From contig NZ_CP118164.1 in NCBI RefSeq assembly GCF_028748185.1, positions 3,869,814 through 3,933,813 on the forward strand: a stretch of 64,000 nt of DNA, in the 5' to 3' direction. This document shows positions 26,294 through 33,372 of this stretch, piece by piece; positions within the stretch are counted from its first letter, which is position 1; each line of letters begins with the position of its first letter. Below the pieces are notes generated by a model. It worked only from the letters and a program-made list of their open reading frames with translations. It ran no database searches and was not told the origin of the DNA. This DNA is from Bremerella sp. P1 (lineage in GTDB: Bacteria; Planctomycetota; Planctomycetia; Pirellulales; Pirellulaceae). Both the position numbers and the translations under genes were made by a program.

Positions 26294-26982
26294 CAATCGA
26301 CGTAGTCGGCTTCCAATTCGTAAAATACGCCGGTCAGGTCTTCGATCTTTTTCAAATCGGTATGAACCCGTAGCGTTCCCCCAATCTTGCGTCGGTTGAA
26401 GGAAAAATCAACCGAAAGGGGTTCGACAAGGCGGACTTCCACCATGTCGGTCAGTTTGGGTTGGCCCCCGAAACAGCAGGTATCAAAGTCGGGAACCATC
26501 ACGAAGCGAGTCAGACCCGACTTCTGTGCATGAGGGTAAACATACCCTCGAATTAGGACCTGCTTGCCGTCCAAAGCCAACGCCGAGTCTGGCACGGGTT
26601 GGCCAACGGGCTGCCCTGGCTGTTCCTGCAGAAGGCCAAAAGCGATGACTTCGTACCCTTCAGGCAGGTTGATGTATTCTTCGTAAACGTAGCGGCTGGT
26701 GCCTACTACGAGAGCGAGCGTAGAAAGAACGAGCCCTGCATAGGCCAACGGTAAGCCGGTTTGGGTGGCGGTGTTTTTGCGTACTGTGATGATCGCCCAA
26801 ATACCCAAGGCGATACCGGCCACGGCGATGGGTGCCATCACGACGGCCAGAATGGTCACTAGGCTGATAAAGCCAATGAGCAGAGACGTCACCGCTAACG
26901 AGCTAATGGAGCGGTACTGCTCGTACATCGCCGGATCAACATCGCCAGTGAATGCAGGTTGGGATTCGGTGGAGGTGCTCAT
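26293..26982 (-). CDS. Membrane protein with C-terminal DUF3299-like domain
   Basis: A 229-aa protein from the ATG at 26982; an extension to 27033 is possible but not supported by a ribosome site. Two to three helices (about residues 30-105) with the glycine-rich pattern GIALGIWAIITV are DUF4190-like. The C-terminal domain repeats the DUF3299 layout of the next gene: VLIRGYVYP, FVMVPDFDTCCFGGQPK and TLRVHTDLKKIEDLTGVFYELEA. So two DUF3299 domains are encoded side by side, one on a membrane protein and one on a lipoprotein, both with a CCFG motif. Overlapping start and stop with the lipoprotein gene show coupled translation. Confidence 0.75.
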   Translation of the reverse strand: MSTSTESQPAFTGDVDPAMYEQYRSISSLAVTSLLIGFISLVTILAVVMAPIAVAGIALGIWAIITVRKNTATQTGLPLAYAGLVLSTLALVVGTSRYVYEEYINLPEGYEVIAFGLLQEQPGQPVGQPVPDSALALDGKQVLIRGYVYPHAQKSGLTRFVMVPDFDTCCFGGQPKLTDMVEVRLVEPLSVDFSFNRRKIGGTLRVHTDLKKIEDLTGVFYELEADYVD

Positions 26983-27033
26983 TGATTGATTTGATTCGCT
27001 ACGGGGAATTGTCGGGATAAAGTTACCCCGCAT

Positions 27034-28545
27034 TTATAGCGACGTTTTGCTACCAGGGTTCCAAAGGATGCCCGAGATTGCGAGCATTAACACAAATGTC
27101 ACAACAATGGGAATCGTCGTCGAAAAAATACGCTGTAGAAGTCCTACGGTGGACGTTTCTTCGAGGTTCGCAGCACTGCCGCCGGTAATTGCCGCAGCCA
27201 GAGCTCGGTCACCGTCGGTCGAGAGTTCGTCTCGTGTAACCTGCCGCTTCGCCATCGCGGTTTGTTCGCCGGTCTTGGGCGTGGCTGAAGGAGCCACATT
27301 TTCCGGCTGGCGAATTTCGGTATCTTCCTCCTCGGGAGGAAGCTGGTTGTCATCAACTTCTGCCATGGCCAACAGGTTCTCTTCCTGCATCTTCTCTCCG
27401 TCGGCTCGCGTTGGTACCGCTTGCGATTGGAATGGGAAGAACGTTTGGGCACGCTTCATCGCATCGGGATCGATCTTCTCCAGTTCGATCAAGTGCTCTT
27501 TGGCTTCCGGCTTCGGACACGCCATCAGGTAACGAATGACGGGCACGCGAACCCAGCTTGTTTCCTCATCGGCTTCCTTAAATAGCTTCACCAGCTTGTC
27601 CATCACCGACCAATCTTCCCAGCGAGCAAAGTCAGCGATAACCAGATCGGCCAGTTGTGGGCGGTCGAGCATCAAGTGCAGCGACTTCAGCAGGCGATCC
27701 TTTTCGATGATGTCTGTTTCCGTTCCGTGGAACCGCAGTGCCATGATCGCAGCGTAGGTATCCGCGTACTCGGCTTCCTTGTTGGCAAGATAAAGCTTTT
27801 CGATCAGCGGCAGGCCATCTGCTCCTGCCAGCGTCAGGTAACAACCAATCATGGCATCCAGACCGGACTTGTTCGCTCGCTCTTCGCTGTTGAGCATCTT
27901 TTCCAGCAAGGGGAGATCGGCTTTGGTACCGCAGACGCCCAGCATCGTGAAGTACAAGCGGCGACGATTGGCGGCGATGTCTGGATTTTCGATCCACTTG
28001 ACCAATTGGTCGTGCTTCATCTTCGGTTTCAGGTCGTGCAGGGCACTGTAGGGGGCATTCGCGAATTCGTCATAGGCATCGCGAGCCAGCATTTCGTCTT
28101 CGTCTTCCAAATGCTCCTGGAAGAATGCGTAGCGGTCATTGCCGGTTGCTGGCAACTTGATCACATCATTGATGTACTTCACACCACGATCGGTGAGCAA
28201 CGTTGGTGTCGACCACATCATGTTCTCAGGCTCAGTTCCCAAGATCAGGAACTCTCGCCCCTTGCGTCCTTCGCCGTAATAGAGCGATTTAATGGTTTTG
28301 GTGTCGCCCAGATGTTCTTTCCCTTTGAGGATCTGGGTGATCTCAAAGGTCGCTTCGACACCAGCACCTTCGGCGGTGACCGCGGGAGCTTCTACCAACT
28401 TGGCAATCACGGCCGCGTCCATCGAATCGATCTCTTGCGAGAAGGTTTGCGATACGGCCGCGCAGAAGGGACATGCCAGGGCATTTGTTAGCAGAGCCGC
28501 GGTGGATACCAACGCTCCGCAAAGAATCATGAGCCGCGTGAGCAT
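27034..28545 (-). CDS. Exported CPFC-motif protein with HEAT-like repeats and C-terminal anchor
   Basis: A 503-aa protein from the ATG at 28545, with a signal peptide ending NALA and a CPFC motif directly after it (CPFCAAVSQTFSQE). Residues about 150-370 contain helical repeats resembling HEAT repeats. A Pro/Glu-rich linker follows and a hydrophobic helix near the C-terminus (TIPIVVTFVLMLAISGIL) probably anchors it. The first 50 residues after the signal could bind metal or a disulfide partner through CPFC. It lies between the ABC permease and the DUF3299 genes, so it is likely an outward-facing partner of that transporter. Function is not established. Start alternatives at 28596 and 28545 are both possible. 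Confidence 0.72.
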   Translation of the reverse strand: MLTRLMILCGALVSTAALLTNALACPFCAAVSQTFSQEIDSMDAAVIAKLVEAPAVTAEGAGVEATFEITQILKGKEHLGDTKTIKSLYYGEGRKGREFLILGTEPENMMWSTPTLLTDRGVKYINDVIKLPATGNDRYAFFQEHLEDEDEMLARDAYDEFANAPYSALHDLKPKMKHDQLVKWIENPDIAANRRRLYFTMLGVCGTKADLPLLEKMLNSEERANKSGLDAMIGCYLTLAGADGLPLIEKLYLANKEAEYADTYAAIMALRFHGTETDIIEKDRLLKSLHLMLDRPQLADLVIADFARWEDWSVMDKLVKLFKEADEETSWVRVPVIRYLMACPKPEAKEHLIELEKIDPDAMKRAQTFFPFQSQAVPTRADGEKMQEENLLAMAEVDDNQLPPEEEDTEIRQPENVAPSATPKTGEQTAMAKRQVTRDELSTDGDRALAAAITGGSAANLEETSTVGLLQRIFSTTIPIVVTFVLMLAISGILWNPGSKTSL

Positions 28546-28650
28546 AAGAACAAATCTCTTAGGTTCGAGGCAAAATAGCGAGGTTGCCGTACGCATCTAC
28601 GTACGCCGGGAGGGATCATCGCTTGGGATGTAGCCCCACCAGATTCGTCT

Positions 28651-30084
28651 TTAAGGAGACGAACTGAGTGTTTCTGCCACGTCGGTACGATACGCCGTGT
28701 AGGCAGGCAAAAAGCCGACCAGTACTGCCAACAGAATCAGAGCCGGAACAATCACCAACTCCAGACTGAATAGGGGGCCGATCCAATCATTTTCTATTAT
28801 CGCCGAAGGTATCAGAACTTCAAGCTTTCTGGGTAGTGGAGCCAAGTCGAACAGCCCAATCTGAACGCCAGTCTGGGCTTCGATCATCGGGCTCGCCCCG
28901 TACAACAGTAAATGAGCGCCCAACCAGCCCAGAATACCCCCTCCAACGGACAGAATGATCGATTCGGACAAAACGATACCCATCACGGTCCGACGACGAG
29001 CCCCGAGGGCACGCATAACGGCGATTTCGCGTTTGCGGTCATTCATCGAATTGTAAATGCTGACCAGGATAGAAATTCCCGAAACAAAGCAAATCAGGAC
29101 CGTTATGACCAGCAGTAGCGTCTGAATTGGCTTGACGATCAGCTCGAATAGGCTGGTAATCTCCATCACCGGCATCACAATTTGAGCGATATTCCCTTCA
29201 TTAACTCGGTTCTTGATGATGATCGGCGAGAACGGATCGGACGTTCGAATGAGGATGGCCGTAACTTCTCGCTGCTTGATCGGCAGCGGTTGCCGCCGCG
29301 AAATGGTCGTGCCAGTCACGTTGGCCCCAACCTCTTCGGTTTCTTCTACCTTGGCATGCCCTGACATCAGGTAGAAGCCTTCCATGTTGACGAATACTGC
29401 TCGGTCGTTGGGTGTACCAGACGGAGCGAGGATTCCCACAATGGTAAACGGCGAGTCGGTATGAATATCGTTGGGATCACCACCGTGCGAAGCGGCAATC
29501 TTGTCGCCGATTTTCAAGCCGGTTTGCTTGGCGACGATCGAACCAACGACCGCCTCAAAGTACCCGTGCTCGTCGTTCCAGGTCTCGAAGTTGCGTCCTT
29601 CTCGGAAGGAGTACTTCGGCTCGTCACTGTCGTAATCTTTGAAGACCTCAAAGAACTTGGGTAGCGTTCCGACAACGCGGTACGTCTTGTAGTAGTCGCC
29701 CAGGCAGACAGGAATGGCAAACTCGGTGTTCTTCGCGTAGGTGCCGTCAGCTAACTCGCCACGACCAGCTGGCTTCATCAGCTCCAGCTCTTTTTCCTGC
29801 TCCTCCTTGGTGAGGAATTCCTGGTAGAACGTGTAGGGAACATTTTCAACCGGTTCACTGAGGTAAAACGTGGTGTTCAGCACCAGTTGAAGTTTGCCCC
29901 CTTTGGCACCAGCGATCATGTTGTAACCGAGATCGGAGTTGTCGGTAAACGACTTCGAAACCAGGCCATAAACCAGCAGGACTGCCGTTACCAGCAATAC
30001 CCCCAGGGCCATCGAAAAAGAAGTTAACGACGAGGCCAGAGCTCGTTGTCGGACGCTTCGCCAAGCGATTTGCCAGATACTCAT
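28651..30084 (-). CDS. ABC transporter permease (FtsX/MacB-like)
   Basis: A 477-aa protein with one N-terminal helix (residues 18-42), a large periplasmic domain of about 270 residues and three more helices in the last third, the FtsX/MacB/LolC topology. The stretch MNDRKREIAVMRALGARRRTV is the conserved signature of these permeases. Proteins of this type use ATP hydrolysis to drive extraction or signalling across the periplasm instead of pumping a small solute through. The ATG overlaps the stop of the ATPase gene (ATGA). Probable partner of the ATPase at 30081. Confidence 0.86.
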   Translation of the reverse strand: MSIWQIAWRSVRQRALASSLTSFSMALGVLLVTAVLLVYGLVSKSFTDNSDLGYNMIAGAKGGKLQLVLNTTFYLSEPVENVPYTFYQEFLTKEEQEKELELMKPAGRGELADGTYAKNTEFAIPVCLGDYYKTYRVVGTLPKFFEVFKDYDSDEPKYSFREGRNFETWNDEHGYFEAVVGSIVAKQTGLKIGDKIAASHGGDPNDIHTDSPFTIVGILAPSGTPNDRAVFVNMEGFYLMSGHAKVEETEEVGANVTGTTISRRQPLPIKQREVTAILIRTSDPFSPIIIKNRVNEGNIAQIVMPVMEITSLFELIVKPIQTLLLVITVLICFVSGISILVSIYNSMNDRKREIAVMRALGARRRTVMGIVLSESIILSVGGGILGWLGAHLLLYGASPMIEAQTGVQIGLFDLAPLPRKLEVLIPSAIIENDWIGPLFSLELVIVPALILLAVLVGFLPAYTAYRTDVAETLSSSP

Positions 30085-30764
30085 GCGTGTGCCTTATTCG
30101 CTTGGGCGACCATGTTCAGTTTCTCAAGGGGTTCGATTCGCTGGAATTGCTCCGCCACTTCCGTGGCGTGGGTAACCATCACCAGCGAGATCTCTTCTTC
30201 CTGGCACGTTTCACGAATCAAATCGACAATCGATTGTTGGTTGGCCGGATCGACATTGGCGGTCGGCTCATCGGCTAACAGAAGCTTTGGTCGATTGGCC
30301 AAAGCACGAGCCACGGCGACTCGCTGCTGTTCACCGACACTCATGGTGCGTGGGTAGGCATTCAGGCGATGTTCGAGCCCGACGCGTCGGAGCAGGTCCC
30401 GGGCCCGATCACGGTCGGCTCGGCCGCGGGAGAAGGACATCCCTAAAACCACATTCTCCAAGGCCGTGAAACCTTGCAACAGATTGAAGGTCTGGAAGAC
30501 ATACCCCATGACTTCTGCTCGGAAGCGATCGCGTCCTTCTTCGGAGAGTCGCGTAATATCGAGTCCATTGATGGAGATTACGCCGGAGTCAGGCGTGCCA
30601 ATCCCTGAGATCAGATGAAGCAGAGTCGACTTGCCGCAACCACTGCGTCCAACGATCACCATCTGTTCGGCGGCCGCAACGTTGAATTGAGGAACGTCCA
30701 GGATCGGTACTCGTTCGCCGGTGGGCGATCGAAAGGACTTTTTCAGATTCGAGATCTTAAGCAT
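30081..30764 (-). CDS. ABC transporter ATP-binding protein (LolD/MacB-like)
   Basis: A 227-aa ATPase with Walker A GRSGCGKST near residue 40, the signature MSVGEQQRVAVARAL and Walker B LLLADEPTANVD, followed by the switch His in VMVTHAT. It is the size of stand-alone LolD-type ATPases. The permease gene downstream overlaps by four bases, so the two form one transporter. I chose ATG 30764; a GTG at 30770 is equally possible. First gene of the long minus-strand run; the region upstream (30771-30959) contains a Fur-family-like dyad. Confidence 0.88.
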   Translation of the reverse strand: MLKISNLKKSFRSPTGERVPILDVPQFNVAAAEQMVIVGRSGCGKSTLLHLISGIGTPDSGVISINGLDITRLSEEGRDRFRAEVMGYVFQTFNLLQGFTALENVVLGMSFSRGRADRDRARDLLRRVGLEHRLNAYPRTMSVGEQQRVAVARALANRPKLLLADEPTANVDPANQQSIVDLIRETCQEEEISLVMVTHATEVAEQFQRIEPLEKLNMVAQANKAHA

Positions 30765-30852
30765 GGCCACTTATGGGGGCATAGGGCAGGGGAACGGCGA
30801 CTCGCGCAAGCATCTATTGAAATACGAGATGCGTTTGGCGCCAACCCCTAAA

Positions 30853-30867
30853 TGCAAATGAGTTGCG
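30853..30867. promoter_or_regulatory. Fur-family-like operator dyad upstream of the ABC operon
   Basis: TGCAA-ATGAG-TTGCG is a near-palindrome of the TGCAA-N5-TTGCA shape seen in Fur/Mur-type boxes. It lies about 90 bases upstream of the ABC ATPase start codon. A zinc or iron regulator acting here is inferred from this site and from the DUF3299 genes of the operon; the regulator gene is not in the window. Confidence 0.3.
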
Positions 30868-30959
30868 TGTGCATCTTGTTCGCATGTTTCTGTTAAGAGG
30901 CTGGCTACGAAGCCATTTACGCATGCTGCTAGCGATCGGTTCGGCATTGGCAGCAGGCG

Positions 30960-31451
30960 TTATCTCCGTTTCATGGCTCGATCGATGTCTCGTTTGGCGA
31001 CATCCTTCTTCAGCTTCTCGCGCTTATCATGCATTTGTCGACCACGACCGATGCCCAGCAGAACCTTGGCTCGTCCTTGCTTGAAGTACATCTTCAGAGG
31101 CACAAGCGTGAGCCCCTTCTCTTCGCTTTTCAGAGCAAACTTGATGATCTCACGCTTGTGCAACAGCAGTTTTCGCTTGCGACGGGCCTCGTGATTGAGA
31201 AACTCGCTGGAATTCGAGTAGGGCGAGATCTCGCAGTTGACCAGAAAGACCTCGCCATTGACCACGTGGGCAAACGATTCGGCCAGTTGAAGTTTGCCAT
31301 CGCGAAGGCTCTTCACCTCGCTGCCGGTCAGCTGGATACCACATTCCAGGTGCTCCAGAATGTGGTATTCGTGCCGAGCTTTGCGGTTTTCGCCGATGCT
31401 CTTCTCGTTCTTGTTTTCTTCTTTTTTCGCAGCTTTTGACTTCTTGGCCAC
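30960..31451 (-). CDS. smpB: SsrA-binding protein SmpB
   Basis: A 163-aa protein with the SmpB core: ENRKARHEYHILEHLECGIQLTG, the GSEVKSLR and LAESFAHV motifs, the NCEISPYS loop and the C-terminal LLGIGRGRQMHDKRE tail needed for tmRNA binding and ribosome rescue. The GTG at 31451 is chosen; an upstream in-frame ATG at 31499 would add 16 residues that do not fit the family. The lysine-rich N-terminal extension (KKSKAAKKEENKNEK) is longer than in E. coli. The divergent octanoyltransferase gene begins nearby. No tmRNA gene was found in the window. Confidence 0.93.
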   Translation of the reverse strand: MAKKSKAAKKEENKNEKSIGENRKARHEYHILEHLECGIQLTGSEVKSLRDGKLQLAESFAHVVNGEVFLVNCEISPYSNSSEFLNHEARRKRKLLLHKREIIKFALKSEEKGLTLVPLKMYFKQGRAKVLLGIGRGRQMHDKREKLKKDVAKRDIDRAMKRR

Positions 31452-31609
31452 TTCCAATGCTTTCCAGATGGGGCAGTAGGGTGTCAGCGATGCCAGCATA
31501 TGGAGGGAGTTTTTCTGAACTTCGACCTAGGCTCAGAACGCGCCTCCTGCTAATCTCCCCCCCTCCAACGAAGACCTCGCAACGACGACTTCTCAGGTAT
31601 ATCGAGCGC

Positions 31610-32395
31610 GTGGAAATATTCGAATTTCAGTCTTCCGATTTACTCCGGCAGCGGCCGACAGTCATCGACTTCCATTACATGGGAATCGTCGACTTCGATC
31701 ACTGTATCGCTTTGCAAAAACGTCTGGTTTACGAATCGGGGGGACGTGACGATGGTCACATTACTTGTCTGCTTTGCGAACATCCACCGCTGATTAGTAT
31801 AGGCAGAGCGGGCTCGCGGCGACATATCCGCTTGACCACACAAGAGATGCGACACCGCAAGCTCGAAATGCGTTGGATCGGTCGTGGAGGTGCCTGCGTG
31901 GCTCATACGCCAGGTCAATTGGCCGTTTACCCAATCGTTCCGCTCAAGCATTACGGCTGGTCTGTCGGCGAATATCTACAACGCTTGCAGAATGGACTCT
32001 TGGACACGGCTCGCCAGTTCGAGGTTCCCAGCTACAAACGCCCTGGCCGTTTCGGTCTTTGGGGGCGAAGTGGCATGCTGGCAGCCATCGGCGTGGCCGT
32101 TCAAAACTGGATTACCAGCCACGGAGCGTTCCTGAATGTCAGTTGCGGACCCCACAGTCAGGTGGGTGTCGAGGCGAATCCGGCAGAGCTTGCCTGTCCC
32201 GGAGATCCTGCCACTATGAGCAGTCTCCTGGAAGAAACAGAGACGTGCCCTACAATAGGAGAGGTCGCACGGAGTGTGGCGTACCATTTGGCGCAACGGT
32301 TCGAGTCTGCCCAGGCAGTTTGGCACTCGAGCCATCCTCTGTTTCCTGAAGTAGTCAAGCATACTCGTGATCGAACCCGCCAAGCAGCCAGTTGA
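31610..32395 (+). CDS. LipB-like octanoyltransferase without the usual catalytic lysine
   Basis: A 261-aa member of the LipB family, which moves octanoyl from acyl-carrier protein to lipoyl domains. Conserved parts: RGG near residue 92, HTPGQ with His99, the HGAFLNV strand and Cys196 in ACPGD, the position of the catalytic Cys in E. coli LipB. In place of the catalytic lysine of the KIxxxGLR block the sequence reads GMLAAIGVAV, so a methionine (Met156) stands there. The GTG at 31610 is chosen because the family region begins there. It overlaps the lipA start by about 29 bases, so the pair is cotranscribed. Activity is uncertain because of the missing lysine. Confidence 0.78.
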   Translation: MEIFEFQSSDLLRQRPTVIDFHYMGIVDFDHCIALQKRLVYESGGRDDGHITCLLCEHPPLISIGRAGSRRHIRLTTQEMRHRKLEMRWIGRGGACVAHTPGQLAVYPIVPLKHYGWSVGEYLQRLQNGLLDTARQFEVPSYKRPGRFGLWGRSGMLAAIGVAVQNWITSHGAFLNVSCGPHSQVGVEANPAELACPGDPATMSSLLEETETCPTIGEVARSVAYHLAQRFESAQAVWHSSHPLFPEVVKHTRDRTRQAAS

Positions 32396-33293
32396 GCTGC
32401 CAATCATCGATTCGTCCGATATTCCGTCGCCTGATTCCGGGCGACGTCTTCCCCGCTGGCTCAAGCGGAATATCCCCAAGGGAGATCCCGGCCACAAGAC
32501 AACCAACTTGATGAAAGAGTTGGGTCTGGAAACGGTCTGCGAGGAAGCCAAGTGCCCCAATCGTATGGAGTGCTATTCGCAGCAGACTGCGACCTTCATG
32601 ATCTTGGGAGCCGTTTGCACGCGTGCTTGCAGTTTCTGCTCGGTATCACGTGGCACTCCGCAAGAGCTATCTGGTGACGAGCCAGAACGTTTGGCCGAAG
32701 CCGCCTACCGTCTGGGGCTCAAGCATGTCGTGATCACGTCGGTGACTCGAGATGATTTGCCGGATGGTGGTGCTGATCACTACTTCCGCTGCATCGAAGC
32801 CGTCCGAGAACGAACGGGGGCCACGATTGAAGTCCTCACTCCCGACTTTATCGATTCCAAAGAGGCCCTGGCACGAGTTCTGGAAGCCAAGCCGGAAGTC
32901 TTTAACCACAACACCGAAACGGTTCCCAGACTCTATCGCCGAGTTCGCGGGCCGAAGTCAGTTTACTCGTGGACTTTGGACCTGTTGAAGCGTGTGAAAG
33001 AGATCGCTCCCGATACGAAGACCAAGAGCGGATTGATGCTTGGTCTGGGTGAGACACGCGAAGAACTACTGGACACTTTGGCAGATCTGCGAGACGCGGA
33101 TGTCGATTTCCTGACGCTCGGTCAATACTTGCAGCCAGATCAGAAGCGTTACTTGCCGGTTGTTCGTTACCTTCGCCCGGAAGAGTTTGAAGAACTTGGC
33201 GAGCAGGCGAAGAGTATGGGCTTTGTGAAGGTTGCCAGCGGTCCGTTCGTGCGAAGTAGCTACCATGCTCGAGACATGGCCGAAAGCTTCTAG
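32367..33293 (+). CDS. lipA: Lipoyl synthase LipA
   Basis: A 308-aa radical SAM enzyme that inserts the two sulfurs of lipoate. Both iron-sulfur clusters are visible: CEEAKCPNRMEC (Cys58, 63, 69) for the auxiliary cluster and CTRACSFC (Cys84, 88, 91) for the SAM cluster. The LMLGLGET and GQYLQPDQK motifs and the C-terminal SGPFVRSSYHA are standard. GTG start, overlapping the LipB-like gene. A bidirectional terminator follows the stop. Confidence 0.94.
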   Translation: MIEPAKQPVELPIIDSSDIPSPDSGRRLPRWLKRNIPKGDPGHKTTNLMKELGLETVCEEAKCPNRMECYSQQTATFMILGAVCTRACSFCSVSRGTPQELSGDEPERLAEAAYRLGLKHVVITSVTRDDLPDGGADHYFRCIEAVRERTGATIEVLTPDFIDSKEALARVLEAKPEVFNHNTETVPRLYRRVRGPKSVYSWTLDLLKRVKEIAPDTKTKSGLMLGLGETREELLDTLADLRDADVDFLTLGQYLQPDQKRYLPVVRYLRPEEFEELGEQAKSMGFVKVASGPFVRSSYHARDMAESF

Positions 33294-33314
33294 CCGACCA
33301 GGAACTACTAAACG

Positions 33315-33348
33315 AAAAAGGCCGTCATGATTATGACGGCCTTTTTTT
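33315..33348. terminator. Bidirectional rho-independent terminator
   Basis: GGCCGTCAT (33320-33328) pairs with ATGACGGCC (33333-33341), with a four-base loop, five A before and seven T after. It serves lipA on the plus strand and the DUF11 gene on the minus strand. Confidence 0.9.
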
Positions 33349-33372
33349 GTTTCAAGGAGACGACTCGCGTCT

